A stretch of 64,000 nucleotides of DNA from Nitrospira sp. (GCA_029194675.1 JARFXP010000001.1:1294501-1358500), one strand, 5' to 3'. Numbered from the stretch's first letter, positions 1 through 9,122 are shown. Notes: a model not told the origin generated them from the letters alone. Numbers and translations are program-made.

Positions 1-366
1 GGCCATTCGTCCGATTTTCACCGTCGCTTCTTCGACACCCTGAAGGGGAATGAACCGACCGCCAAGACCGAGCACGATGACTTTCGTACCCACCACCTGT
101 GTTTCATACTTGCTCGCAATTCCCCAATTCTGTCGCGCTGTATTCGGCCTCACGATTGATTCGAGAAGCTTCCTACTTTGCGACTGAAACACCTGCCGAA
201 TAAATTGTTGTTCTCGAGTCGGCGCACCCCGGTCCATTCGGTCTATCGCTTTGCTCAATTCCTGTTCAACGAAGCGTAAATAGTCATCCATGGTCGGATT
301 CGATAAAACCAGACCGACCGCGACAGCCAGTACAACGACTATTCCGCTCAGCCGAAAGAGACTCAT
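1..366 (-). CDS. DUF4359-like exported protein, 3' end outside window
   Basis: Translating the minus strand from the ATG at 366-364 gives 122 codons open to the window edge, so the C-terminus is missing. The N-terminus has one hydrophobic helix (residues about 4-22), then NPTMDDYLRFVEQEL, which fits the start of DUF4359 proteins. The rest is a small soluble domain probably outside the membrane. Function is unknown. The family assignment comes from remembered sequence features, not a search. The next gene (480-773) is divergent, so the roughly 110 bases between them should hold both promoters. Confidence 0.6.
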   Translation of the reverse strand, partial: MSLFRLSGIVVVLAVAVGLVLSNPTMDDYLRFVEQELSKAIDRMDRGAPTREQQFIRQVFQSQSRKLLESIVRPNTARQNWGIASKYETQVVGTKVIVLGLGGRFIPLQGVEEATVKIGRMA

Positions 367-479
367 GACGTTCTCGAAGAAACTATGTCATGTTCGCGCG
401 AATCGATTTGACAAACAACGGTCGGCCAATTAGCTTAGCTCGAACTAGTTCACGCGGTCCATAAAGTCCGGAGGAGACC

Positions 480-773
480 ATGTTCGTCTGGAGCAAAAAA
501 CTCGTCACGGTCCTGTTGAGCACATTTGTTCTGTTGTTGGGAATCTTCCTTCTCCAAGGCTCTTCCGACAGTCCGAGCGGCCTGAAGATTCACACGACCC
601 AGTGGATCATCTTGAACTATGCCTGTCTACTGGTCTGGCTTTTTGTCTGGATGATCGACCAAGCGCGAGTGCGCGGCAAAAATGTCTGGTTATGGTTGTT
701 ACCGTTCATCCTCGCTCCATTGCCCACCCTTATGCTTTTCGTACTCTTCCTTCAACGGCGACTGGCCTCATAG
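480..773 (+). CDS. Small integral membrane protein, 97 aa
   Basis: Three hydrophobic segments are visible: about residues 9-27 (rich in Leu and Phe), 43-60 and 69-92. There is a short loop with charged residues (DQARVRGKN) between the last two. The start is supported by a purine-rich ribosome binding site (GGAGGA, 470-475) five bases upstream. I do not recognise the family; it could be a phospholipase_D-nuclease N-type or similar small membrane protein. The last six bases overlap the end of the convergent AmpG-like gene. No operon partner is visible on the plus strand. Confidence 0.7.
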   Translation: MFVWSKKLVTVLLSTFVLLLGIFLLQGSSDSPSGLKIHTTQWIILNYACLLVWLFVWMIDQARVRGKNVWLWLLPFILAPLPTLMLFVLFLQRRLAS

Positions 774-2060
774 CCGCTCGGAAACCGGAGAGCGTGTGGA
801 CTCTGTGAGAGAGGTACGCGCGACCGTCCGCTGTTCTGGTTCAAGAAAGCGCCGGATCCGCCATACTGCCCAAAGACCAGGCAAAGCCACCAGCACGGTC
901 AAGACAAAAAATTGTGTCCATCCGACCAGGGTCACGACATCCGCCGACGGGCGGCCGGCAAAGACCCTTCCCAACGCCTCTAACGAAGACAATAGCGCGA
1001 ACTGAGTCGCGGTATACCGGGGATCGCAAAGCGACATCACCACAGCTACAAATGCAGCGGTGCCCATTCCTCCCGTCACATTTTCAACCACAATCACCGC
1101 CGTGAGGGCAGTTGGGTTCTTGCCGGCTATGGCCAGTGCGACAAATCCGAGGTTCGAAACCGCCTGCAATACACCGAAGAGCAACAGAGACCGAACAAGC
1201 CTCCACCTCGTCATCAAGAGTCCGCCGAAAAAGGCCCCCAACAATGTTGCAAAAACCCCTACACCCTTCACGGCGCCTACATCCGTAGCGGAAAAGCCGA
1301 GTCCTCCGATCAGAAAGGCCGTCTGAAGCGTCGACGCAAAGGCGTCTCCCAGTTTATAGAGAATGATCACGGCCAAGAAGCCCAACGCGTGAGGCCGTCC
1401 AAAGAATTCCGCCAGTGGTGCGCTAACTGCTTCCCCCATACTTTTGGGAGCCTCAGCGACGAATCCAGGGTCCGGGCTGATCAGGACAGTAAGCACACCA
1501 GCCAGCATGACAGCTGCCATCGCCAGATACGTCATCTGCCATCCCACATGATCGGCAAGAACCAACGCGCCGGCTCCCGAGGCCAAAAGAGCGATCCGAT
1601 ACCCATTCACCCACACGGCGGCACCCAATCCACGCTCGTGAGGGCGGAGCGTTTCCGTTCGATAGGCATCAAAAACAATGTCTAACGAAGCGGCAAGAAA
1701 CGCGACAAGCAAGGCATAGGCCGCCATCCATCCAGGATGAATCCGCGGATTGGTCGCGGCCATAAGCACCAAGCCGATCGCGACACAGAGTTGTGTCAGG
1801 ACCATCCAGCCGCGCCGCCGCCCGAACCAGGGTGGGATCACACGATCCATCACGGGGGCCCAAAGGAACTTGAGCGTATAGGGAAGACCGACCAGCGTGA
1901 AAATGCCGATGGTCTTGAGGTCGACTCCTTCCACTGTAAGCCAGGCCTGTAAGGTCCCGGACGTGAGCGCAAGGGGGAGGCCGGACGCAAAACCCAACGG
2001 CAGCATCACGAGGATGCGCCGATTCATGAGAGCGGCTAGCTCAAAGGATGCTTGTTTCAT
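768..2060 (-). CDS. ampG: AmpG-type MFS permease
   Basis: The 430-residue protein has the 12-helix pattern of the major facilitator superfamily. Its start contains LPLGFASGLPLALTSGTLQAW, followed by FLWAPVMDR and a basic RRRGW loop, which are characteristic of AmpG, the inner-membrane importer of anhydromuropeptides in cell-wall recycling. In Gram-negative bacteria that uptake also feeds AmpR-type beta-lactamase induction; no such regulator is seen here. The ATG start at 2060 has no strong Shine-Dalgarno sequence. It runs convergent to the small membrane protein gene. A related PucC/AmpG-family carrier with another substrate cannot be excluded. Confidence 0.82.
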   Translation of the reverse strand: MKQASFELAALMNRRILVMLPLGFASGLPLALTSGTLQAWLTVEGVDLKTIGIFTLVGLPYTLKFLWAPVMDRVIPPWFGRRRGWMVLTQLCVAIGLVLMAATNPRIHPGWMAAYALLVAFLAASLDIVFDAYRTETLRPHERGLGAAVWVNGYRIALLASGAGALVLADHVGWQMTYLAMAAVMLAGVLTVLISPDPGFVAEAPKSMGEAVSAPLAEFFGRPHALGFLAVIILYKLGDAFASTLQTAFLIGGLGFSATDVGAVKGVGVFATLLGAFFGGLLMTRWRLVRSLLLFGVLQAVSNLGFVALAIAGKNPTALTAVIVVENVTGGMGTAAFVAVVMSLCDPRYTATQFALLSSLEALGRVFAGRPSADVVTLVGWTQFFVLTVLVALPGLWAVWRIRRFLEPEQRTVARTSLTESTRSPVSERL

Positions 2061-2214
2061 GGGGACTCACTCATACGAACGTAGGCTGAATCGCGCAGAC
2101 CCGCACACAATGCCAGAACAATCTTCAGCCGCAACGCAGAATACCATCGCAACCTGCTACTTCTCAGCAGAATCACAAACCAGGCGGGAGGAGCCTCACC
2201 GGCCGACGCAGAAA

Positions 2215-2619
2215 CTAACAGGGCTGTCCATTGAACACACAGGGTTTGTATCGCGAGATATCGAAGTCGGTATTTTCCTGATAGATCTTTTCGTTGCCGT
2301 TGACCCCGTCCTGCTCCGGATCGTTCCACATGGTGTGGTTCCACCAATAGAACAGCGGTTGGGCCTCGGTCTGGTAGATGGGATTACCATACGTACTGCG
2401 GGAATGCTCCTGAACCAGCCGGGCCGTCACATAGTCGACTTTGCCGTTTCCGCTAAGGGAATACAGCATGATAAAGAGACGGGCCTCATGGTCATACAGT
2501 TCATCGACGCGAGTATTGAGATCGGGCTCGACAGGAAGCGAATCCGTGCTCCATCCCGTCACAGGATGGCTCCAGAGCAGCCCTGTAAAAACAAAAACAA
2601 TGAGAGCACACAGACGCAC
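2215..2619 (-). CDS. Exported 134-aa protein of unknown function
   Basis: The first 20 residues form a typical signal peptide (RLCALIVFVFTGLLWSHPVTG). The mature part is acidic and rich in Tyr, Trp and Asn, with two cysteines near the C-terminus (KPCVFNGQPC) that could form a disulfide. Composition and codon use look like a real gene rather than a shadow. The family is not recognised. It lies upstream of and in the same direction as the AmpG-like gene, separated by about 150 bases, so co-transcription is possible but not shown. Confidence 0.55.
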   Translation of the reverse strand: MRLCALIVFVFTGLLWSHPVTGWSTDSLPVEPDLNTRVDELYDHEARLFIMLYSLSGNGKVDYVTARLVQEHSRSTYGNPIYQTEAQPLFYWWNHTMWNDPEQDGVNGNEKIYQENTDFDISRYKPCVFNGQPC

Positions 2620-2720
2620 GATCTTTACGCTCTCTCCGACGACTCGGATGTGATCCTATCAATTGGTCTTTCCGGCAAGTAGCCCCGTTCATCGCGACCG
2701 CTTGGCCGCAGGAAGCAACC

Positions 2721-2750
2721 TTGCCGGAACAGGCATGATCTCCCTATAAT
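2721..2750 (+). promoter_or_regulatory. Sigma70-type promoter of mtaB-miaB, possibly giving a leaderless mRNA
   Basis: TTGCCG at 2721-2726 and a perfect TATAAT at 2745-2750 are separated by 18 bases. The downstream ATG codons lie at 2760 and 2763. Transcription would start at about 2757-2760, so the message would have no or almost no leader. No Shine-Dalgarno sequence precedes the ATG, which fits leaderless initiation. Confidence 0.55.
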
Positions 2751-2759
2751 GCCACCCCT

Positions 2760-4097
2760 ATGATGACGACCCGTGCATCTCTTCATACGCTCGGCTGCCG
2801 ACTGAATCAAGCCGAAACCTCGGTCCTTGGGGAGGGGCTCAGGCGAAAGGGGTTTGAGCTCGTCGAGTTCGGCCAACCGACGGATCTCCTTGTGCTCAAT
2901 ACCTGTGCGGTTACGGAAGACGCCGAACGGACATCGCGATATCTGATCCGGAAGACCCTGAAACATTCTCCCCATGCCTTTATCGCAGTGACAGGGTGCT
3001 ACGCCCAAACAGGAATGGAGCGCCTCAAACAGCAAACAGGGATCGATCTCATCGTGGGTCATCAATTCAAGCTCGATCTGCCGGCCTACCTTCCTCCCGC
3101 CAACGAGCTACAGAAACGATCTGCCGCAGAGATTCGTCATACGAAAAGGATTGCGCGCGGAGACTTCGATCTGCCGCACTTCGCGGAACCAGACTCCACC
3201 CGTGCATTGCTCAAAGTACAGGACGGCTGCAGCGCGATGTGCAGCTTCTGCATCATTCCGTTTGCACGGGGTCATGAGCGAAGCAGAACTTTTGAGGACA
3301 TCCAGCGTGAAGTCGAGGCCTTAGCCGCTCGCGGATACCGGGAAATCGTGCTGACCGGAGTGAACATCGGTCAGTATTCGTACCAAGGACGGACCTTTTG
3401 TTCGCTGCTTCGTTGGCTCGATCAAGCGGCGGACTTCGAACGTATCCGCATCTCTTCAATTGAACCCACAACAGTCAGTGACGAATTACTTGATCTCCTC
3501 GCCTCGTCGAAGAAACTCTGTCCTTATCTTCACATCCCCTTGCAAAGCGGGGATGATCAGATTTTGCAGGCCATGAATCGACGCCACACGATCAAGAGCT
3601 ATACCAAACTGATCGAAAAGGCTCTCGTAACCATCCCCGACCTCGGCCTTGGAACTGATCTCTTGGTCGGATTCCCCGGCGAGACTGAAACGGCGTTTCG
3701 AAATACGTTGGCCATGGCGACAGACCTTCCATTTTCTTATCTCCACGTATTTCCATACTCCCCTCGCCCAGGGACGGCTGCAATGCGCCTGAACCAGCGG
3801 ATCTCGTCGGCATCGGTGAAGAAACGAGCCGATCTCCTCCTGGCTCTCGACCGAGCCAAGCGACTCGTCTTTCACAACAAACAAATCGGCAAAACGGTCT
3901 CGGTCCTTTTTGAAGCCGGGACTCGAGATTCCTATCGCTTCGGCACGACCCCGAACTTCACACGAGTGGGAATCACAGTTTCCGGAGATTTCCAGAATCA
4001 AATCCTGCCGGTCACGATCAGGGCTGCAACAGACCGCTGCACATTGGGCCAGGTCGTGCCTTCTAGACAGGCAAACTGTTCCATGGCAGTACAATGA
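2760..4097 (+). CDS. mtaB: tRNA N6-threonylcarbamoyladenosine(37) methylthiotransferase MtaB
   Basis: This 445-residue radical SAM enzyme adds a methylthio group to t6A37 of ANN-decoding tRNAs. The N-terminal UPF0004 domain starts with HTLGCRLNQAE, the variant that separates MtaB from MiaB (GCQMNESD). Cysteines of the auxiliary cluster include GCRLNQAE, NTCAV and GCYAQ. The radical SAM motif is CSAMCSFC near residue 160, followed by IIPFARGHERSR. A TRAM-like C-terminal domain is present but poorly conserved. The next gene, miaB, overlaps by four bases (ATGA), so the two paralogous enzymes are likely translationally coupled. Confidence 0.93.
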   Translation: MMTTRASLHTLGCRLNQAETSVLGEGLRRKGFELVEFGQPTDLLVLNTCAVTEDAERTSRYLIRKTLKHSPHAFIAVTGCYAQTGMERLKQQTGIDLIVGHQFKLDLPAYLPPANELQKRSAAEIRHTKRIARGDFDLPHFAEPDSTRALLKVQDGCSAMCSFCIIPFARGHERSRTFEDIQREVEALAARGYREIVLTGVNIGQYSYQGRTFCSLLRWLDQAADFERIRISSIEPTTVSDELLDLLASSKKLCPYLHIPLQSGDDQILQAMNRRHTIKSYTKLIEKALVTIPDLGLGTDLLVGFPGETETAFRNTLAMATDLPFSYLHVFPYSPRPGTAAMRLNQRISSASVKKRADLLLALDRAKRLVFHNKQIGKTVSVLFEAGTRDSYRFGTTPNFTRVGITVSGDFQNQILPVTIRAATDRCTLGQVVPSRQANCSMAVQ

Positions 4098-5416
4098 CCA
4101 CTCCTCAAGTCCACATTGAAACCTTCGGCTGTCAAATGAACGAGTCTGACAGCGAACTCGTTCGCTCGATGCTGAAGCGGGAAGGATTCGTTTTCACAGA
4201 AGATCGTGAACAGGCCGACGTCATATTGGTCAATACCTGCGCCATCAGAGAGAACGCCCATAACAAGATCTACGCCCATCTTTCTGAATTGAGAGCATTG
4301 AAAAAACAGCGCCCGCTCGTCGTCGGCGTCCTCGGCTGTATGGCCCAGAATCTGAAAAGCGCTCTGGCAGAAAAAGAGCCGCTCATCGACGTCCTAGCCG
4401 GCCCGGATGCGTACCGTCAACTTCCTTCGTTGCTGACGACGGCGCTCGAATCCCAAGAACAGGGACTCTCCCAGAAAGGGTTTGCCCTCGATCTATCGGA
4501 GTATGAAACCTATGAAGGGATCATGCCGGACCGCGACGGGGGGGTAAACGCCTGGATTACCGTGATGCGAGGCTGCGATAACTTCTGCTCTTTCTGTGTC
4601 GTCCCCTATACTAGGGGACGTGAACGGTCGCGTGATCCGAGATCTATTCTGCTCGAAGCTCGTGACGCTTCCGCCCGAGGATTCAGGCAGATCACGTTGC
4701 TCGGCCAGAACGTCAATTCCTACCGCCATGAAGACTGGGACTTCGCCAGACTGATCACCGCAGTGGCGGATACAGCAGGGATCGATCGAGTACGGTTTAC
4801 CTCTCCGCACCCAAAGGACTTTCCCGCCGCGCTCATCGAGGCCATTGCCACGCACCCCAAAGTCTGCAAGCACATTCATCTCCCCCTGCAGGCCGGGAGC
4901 GACCGAATTCTCGAACTGATGGGGCGAACCTATACAGGAACCGAATATCTTACCTTGGTCGATCGCATTCGAAACACGATTCCTAATGTCGTCCTGACGA
5001 CCGATATTATCTGCGGTTTCTGTTCCGAGTCGGAAGAGGACTTCCGGACCACAGCGCTCATGGTAGAACAGGCCCAGTTCGACTCAGCCTATATCTTCAA
5101 ATACTCGGAACGGAAGCATACAATCGCGGCTAGAAAGTATGCCGACGATGTCCCTGATCTGGTCAAAGGCATGCGCGTCGCTCAACTCGTAGAAGCTCAA
5201 CGCAGCATCACCTTGGAGCACAACCGCCGATACATCGGCAAAGACATGGAAATCTTGGTCGAAGGTGATGCAACCCGCTCGCCGACTCAGGGGATGGGAA
5301 AAACAGACGGTAATATCACGGTGGTCTGGGATAAGAGCACTGGCCACTGTCAGCCCGGGTCCCTCATTACGAAACATGTCTTTGATGCCTCGGCTGCGAC
5401 CCTCTATGGCGAATAA
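4094..5416 (+). CDS. miaB: tRNA-2-methylthio-N6-dimethylallyladenosine synthase MiaB
   Basis: The 440-residue protein converts i6A37 to ms2i6A37 in tRNAs reading UNN codons. It has the MiaB signature ETFGCQMNESDSE, NTCAIRENA and GCMAQ in the N-terminal domain. The radical SAM motif is CDNFCSFC followed by VVPYTRGRERSRDP. The C-terminal TRAM domain contains YIGKDMEILVEG. Its start overlaps the mtaB stop. Length and motifs match canonical MiaB, so the pair represents both methylthiotransferase branches in one transcription unit. Confidence 0.96.
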   Translation: MTTPQVHIETFGCQMNESDSELVRSMLKREGFVFTEDREQADVILVNTCAIRENAHNKIYAHLSELRALKKQRPLVVGVLGCMAQNLKSALAEKEPLIDVLAGPDAYRQLPSLLTTALESQEQGLSQKGFALDLSEYETYEGIMPDRDGGVNAWITVMRGCDNFCSFCVVPYTRGRERSRDPRSILLEARDASARGFRQITLLGQNVNSYRHEDWDFARLITAVADTAGIDRVRFTSPHPKDFPAALIEAIATHPKVCKHIHLPLQAGSDRILELMGRTYTGTEYLTLVDRIRNTIPNVVLTTDIICGFCSESEEDFRTTALMVEQAQFDSAYIFKYSERKHTIAARKYADDVPDLVKGMRVAQLVEAQRSITLEHNRRYIGKDMEILVEGDATRSPTQGMGKTDGNITVVWDKSTGHCQPGSLITKHVFDASAATLYGE

Positions 5417-5857
5417 CCCTGACAGATCCTGACGTCGTATGCTTTCTGAGACACCTGTATAAAACTTTCGGAACAATTCTGCACGCTCAACGGTTGAAAT
5501 GAACATTCTCTGAACAGCTCCATGAGCCATCCTCGGACGATTCTTCGACTGTACTTTCCCTCTCTTCGCCCCCCATTTCGCCTCGTTTAGGACAGACTGG
5601 TTGACGATTGCCCGAATCTCCCCCTCCACTCGATTGAACACTTAGACACTAACCCTATGATTATCAAAGCACCATTCACGGTCTCATTTCTGGAGCTTGG
5701 TTTCTAGTCCTGAATTTCTAGCTTCGAGTTTCATCAAGAGCATCCTCCTCACCTTGAACGACAATACAGCCTATTACTTAAAAAAGTGAGAAGGCATGAA
5801 CCTTGCTGCAAATGTCGGCGTCCATCTGTTCGGAAACCAGGGATTTCGCTTCTGGTT
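5417..5857. other. Intergenic region without a convincing gene
   Basis: Both strands were read. Open frames here are short or are antisense extensions of miaB. No strong hairpin followed by a T tract was found, so the terminator of mtaB-miaB is not identified. The region is AT-richer than the flanking coding sequence. Confidence 0.5.
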
Positions 5858-5995
5858 ATGAAGTCCACCGAATCCGATTCAAAGCCCAACCCAAACCCGT
5901 CTGAGTCCGGCATCACACTCGAAATAATCATTTCAGCCGGGGTAGTGGGATGGTTGGCGATCGGCATGGTGCTCATGGGCCTGGGTATCTGGTAG
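5858..5995 (+). CDS. Small single-pass membrane protein, 45 aa
   Basis: Starting from the ATG at 5858, the product has a hydrophilic Asn/Pro/Ser-rich N-terminus (SKPNPNPSESG) and one hydrophobic helix, VVGWLAIGMVLMGLGIW, reaching almost to the C-terminus. It is a tail-anchored type topology. A longer frame from 5786 adds a Cys/Arg-rich stretch that looks non-coding, so the internal ATG is preferred. It precedes the lipoprotein gene by about 90 bases in the same direction. Function is unknown. Confidence 0.45.
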   Translation: MKSTESDSKPNPNPSESGITLEIIISAGVVGWLAIGMVLMGLGIW

Positions 5996-6086
5996 TTCGA
6001 TATCCAAACCACAAAAATCTTCTGATCTTTCGACAAATAGCAAACACGGCCCCTCGGCCACAAGACCACATGTGAGGAGATTCGAT

Positions 6087-7097
6087 ATGCATGCCTATTT
6101 CAATGTCAGCCGTAGCCACTATATCGGTGCGTTGATATCTCTCAGCCTAGTAGTGGCAGGATGCTCGATGTTTTCCGGAGAGGCAAAGCTACACAAGAGC
6201 GCCAAAGGCTCCATCTATTTCAAGGAAATCGCCGATTGGTCATTCGAAGCCAGCCATCCAGCCACCATCGACCAGATGACGATGCTGAAAATAGTCAAAG
6301 GCGTTGTAACCGACGACGTTCAGAAGATGTCAGGCAACATGCCCGCCAGTGGCAGCAAGCCGATGAGAGTGTTCAGCGATGAAGACGCCGAGTTTCTTGC
6401 TCCCCTGCTAGCCCAAGGTTTATCGCAAGCGAAACCGGAGCAGATTGTCGGTTTCAAGGTGTCTCCATCGGCAGGGTCAGGCACTGAACCCACAGCGGGC
6501 ATCCTCTATATGCATAAAGGATCGATTTATCTGACAATCGCTCCTTCTCAAACCAGGAAGGCCTCGGGATTCACTCCTAGTTCTGCCGCTCGCCTTGAAA
6601 AAGCTCCTTCTTTCGTCGCCCTGGGAAGCGGAACGATGACGATGGTGATCGACTACCAAGCCCTCGCCAAGGGACCGATGCCGAGTTCAACTCCTGCAGT
6701 CGGAGCCTCAAAGTCTATGTCGTTTCCCTCGTCTCAGGCCGCTGCGGGCACACCAGCCGCTATGTCGGCCTCGAGCGCTTCACCTGTGAAACCAGCGCCG
6801 CCACAGGAAGAGCCTCTTCTAGACGTTCAAGAATTTCAGGGGCATAGTCGGAGCCAATCGGGAACATCTGAATTGGCCACGGAGGAACTGTTGAACAGAA
6901 AACTCGATGAGCTCCGGGAAGCGCGCGAGGCCAGCAAGCGCAAGGACTCTGAGATTGCAATGCTGAAGAAGGAAACAACGTGGATGAAAAAAGAGCTCCG
7001 CCAACGGACGGAAGAGGTGAAAGCCTTGAAGGCGAGCAAGACAATCGCCCATCCTGCTACAAAAAAGAAATCGGCGGAAGCGCATCCGAGCCGTTGA
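6087..7097 (+). CDS. Lipoprotein with C-terminal coiled coil, 336 aa
   Basis: The ATG at 6087 is preceded by AGGAGA (6075-6080) at good spacing; an in-frame GTG at 6072 is less likely. The signal peptide ends in the lipobox VVAGC, so it should be lipid-anchored. Residues about 30-200 form a globular domain that I do not recognise. Then comes a Ser/Ala/Pro-rich linker. The last 90 residues are a charged coiled coil (heptads in ELLNRKLDELREAREASKRK). It may be a periplasmic or outer-membrane scaffolding protein. It ends 11 bases from the convergent exonuclease gene. Confidence 0.65.
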   Translation: MHAYFNVSRSHYIGALISLSLVVAGCSMFSGEAKLHKSAKGSIYFKEIADWSFEASHPATIDQMTMLKIVKGVVTDDVQKMSGNMPASGSKPMRVFSDEDAEFLAPLLAQGLSQAKPEQIVGFKVSPSAGSGTEPTAGILYMHKGSIYLTIAPSQTRKASGFTPSSAARLEKAPSFVALGSGTMTMVIDYQALAKGPMPSSTPAVGASKSMSFPSSQAAAGTPAAMSASSASPVKPAPPQEEPLLDVQEFQGHSRSQSGTSELATEELLNRKLDELREAREASKRKDSEIAMLKKETTWMKKELRQRTEEVKALKASKTIAHPATKKKSAEAHPSR

Positions 7098-7108
7098 TCG
7101 ACTATCGA

Positions 7109-7825
7109 TCAACCGACATCGTAGAGCTCAGGCTGGAGCAGGACAACCTCTTTGGACAGAGGCTGACGAAAGTTCATGCGACAGTAGCAGGCATAGGTCA
7201 CATAGGTATCTTGCAGACAGTACTGTGCGAGCTCACGACCCCGTCTCCTCTCCCACATTTCGGCGACTTGTTCTCCACTGCCCGACTTCGTGTCGACCTG
7301 TAATGCGCGGGCCAATACATCCAGCTTGACCCAACCCCTCGTATCCCAATTACTCCAGATGGCCATCGTGTCATAGACCGGTTCGGTACGGAATTTTGCA
7401 AGGTTGATGTCGAGGCTGGGTTTCACTTGATTAATGATCGACCGCTTCTTGATAAAGGGAAGATCGAAGCCGAGCCCATTATGCGTGATGAATAAGGTAG
7501 GACGATCCTGGGCCAGTCTCGCCCAAAATTGGCGGAGCAGCTCATGTTCGTTCGCCCCGAACCAGGCGACGGCGCTGCGTGCTTCCATCTGATCGGAAAA
7601 CTCCAGCAGGCCGATGCAGACAATGCGGCTGAAGGTCCCGTCGAACGCTGACTTGGCATACGACTCATCCTCCGCATGACGCTGCTCTTCAGCAGCTCCC
7701 GCTGCAAAGAGATCGAAACCTCCTTCTGCGGGATAAGACTCTTCGTTTGCCGGCGGCTTCCCCAATAGACGAGCCCATTCATCGCGTGTGGCCTGGACGG
7801 TTTCAATGTCGAGCACCACCTTCAT
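7109..7825 (-). CDS. Predicted 3'-5' exonuclease related to the PolB proofreading domain
   Basis: The 238-residue protein has DEDD exonuclease motifs: DIET at residues 5-8, FITHNGLGFDLPFI in the middle and LQDTYVTYACYCR near the end. This fits the stand-alone PolB-like exonuclease family (DNA_pol_B_exo2). It would degrade DNA ends with single-strand 3' termini; the physiological substrate is unknown. Its ATG overlaps the stop of the MutT-like gene by four bases, which places it third in a MutY-MutT-exonuclease operon and suggests a role in repair of oxidised DNA. Confidence 0.8.
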   Translation of the reverse strand: MKVVLDIETVQATRDEWARLLGKPPANEESYPAEGGFDLFAAGAAEEQRHAEDESYAKSAFDGTFSRIVCIGLLEFSDQMEARSAVAWFGANEHELLRQFWARLAQDRPTLFITHNGLGFDLPFIKKRSIINQVKPSLDINLAKFRTEPVYDTMAIWSNWDTRGWVKLDVLARALQVDTKSGSGEQVAEMWERRRGRELAQYCLQDTYVTYACYCRMNFRQPLSKEVVLLQPELYDVG

Positions 7826-8226
7826 CGTGAAACTCCGAACGCATCACGCCGCAATGCTTCGATAACCGCGTAGTCTGCCGGCGGAAACTTAAACTGCGTG
7901 AGATCTGCGGGGTGCACCCATCGGATTTCTTCACAGCCGATCGGCACCGGTTCCCCCTGTCCCATGGCGCATAGAAAAAAATGCAGCTCTATGATTCGAT
8001 CCTGATAGTCGTGCCGAATGATCCGATACGGAATAGGAAGATCGACGCGAATGCTCAATTCCTCAAACAGCTCCCGTTGCAAACACTCCGTTAACGATTC
8101 GCCCGTTTCCCGTTTTCCGCCGGGGAACTCCCAGAAACCGGCTAAGTGGGCACCGGGCTTTCGACGGGCGATCAAATAGCGACCGTCACGGTGGATGAGA
8201 CCTGCCGCCACTTCGATGACTTTCAT
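7822..8226 (-). CDS. mutT: MutT-type Nudix hydrolase (8-oxo-dGTP diphosphatase)
   Basis: Translation from the ATG at 8226 gives 134 residues. The Nudix box is nearly complete: GGKRETGESLTECLQREL is followed by FEEL and SI, with Ser in place of the usual Gly after the EE pair. The start (VIEVAAGLIHRDGRYLIARR) and FWEFPGGK match MutT and the MutT-like domain of MutY. The start overlaps the mutY stop as ATGA. It should hydrolyse 8-oxo-dGTP. It could also act as the detached C-terminal domain of the short MutY upstream. A frame extending further upstream overlaps mutY and is not favoured. Confidence 0.87.
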   Translation of the reverse strand: MKVIEVAAGLIHRDGRYLIARRKPGAHLAGFWEFPGGKRETGESLTECLQRELFEELSIRVDLPIPYRIIRHDYQDRIIELHFFLCAMGQGEPVPIGCEEIRWVHPADLTQFKFPPADYAVIEALRRDAFGVSR

Positions 8227-8987
8227 AGTCGGCCGATCCTTTCCCGAGTCACCGGGCTGAACGGATATGTCTTGCAAAAAGACTTCATCGGACAAAGCAG
8301 ACAATAAGGATCGCGCGCCGTGCAGACCATCGATCCAAAGTCCATGAGAGCCTGGTTAAAGTCATAACCTTTCCCCGGCGGGATCAAGGTTTCCGATAAT
8401 TCCCATAGCATCGTCTTCTGTGCTTTGGGATCACCCGCAGCGACAAACACCCTGTGTAAGACACGGATCACGTTCGTGTCCAGAATGGGCGCATCTTCAT
8501 TGAAGGCGAAGGAACGAATTGCCCCGGCAGTATACCGCCCGATCCCTTTGAATGAGAGCAACTCGTCGGCGTCATTAGGTAATTTCCCTCCATACCGTCC
8601 CACCGTTTCGCAAGCGATTCCATGCAGTCGTTCCGGGCGAATGTTGTACCCAAGGGGATACCAAGCCTCCTTGACATCGGCGACCGGAGCTTCCGCCAGG
8701 TCCTCGAAGCTCGGATAACGTTCCAGGAATTCGTGGTACTTGGGAATGACGCGATCGACTTGCGTCTGCTGGAGCATCACTTCTGAAACAAGGATACGAT
8801 AAGGATCTGACGTTTTGCGCCAGGGTAAATCTCGGCCATATTCCCCATACCACTTTAACAGTCGTTGTTGAAATCGGCGCTTAGCAGAAAGATCCGGTAG
8901 AATCGACTTGCCGGGTTTTTTCTTGTTGGTAGGTCGTCGCGCAGGCATGCACCGAGTCCTATGATCACCGTCTCGCAACCGCGACAT
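8223..8987 (-). CDS. mutY: Adenine DNA glycosylase MutY, short form
   Basis: This 254-residue HhH glycosylase removes adenine opposite 8-oxoG. Visible elements are the catalytic Glu in SEVMLQQTQVDRV, the helix-hairpin-helix LLSFKGIGRYTAGA, the catalytic Asp in ILDTNVIRVLHR, and a 4Fe-4S site at Cys222, Cys229, Cys232 and Cys238 (spacing 6-2-5). Usual MutY is about 350 residues because of a MutT-like C-terminal domain that recognises 8-oxoG. That domain is absent here and a MutT gene follows with a four-base overlap. The start at 8987 has an AGAGGA site upstream; a second ATG at 8948 is possible. Confidence 0.92.
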   Translation of the reverse strand: MSRLRDGDHRTRCMPARRPTNKKKPGKSILPDLSAKRRFQQRLLKWYGEYGRDLPWRKTSDPYRILVSEVMLQQTQVDRVIPKYHEFLERYPSFEDLAEAPVADVKEAWYPLGYNIRPERLHGIACETVGRYGGKLPNDADELLSFKGIGRYTAGAIRSFAFNEDAPILDTNVIRVLHRVFVAAGDPKAQKTMLWELSETLIPPGKGYDFNQALMDFGSMVCTARDPYCLLCPMKSFCKTYPFSPVTRERIGRL

Positions 8988-9122
8988 TGTAGAAGTCCTC
9001 TTCCTTCAAAATCAAATGCACCTTCACCCTCTTGAGTGAAGTAACGTATGCTCAATCGTCGACGGCCTATCTGGCCAAGGAGCAATCCTCGTGGTAGTCT
9101 CTAGGTAGCTCAAGAGGGAACC

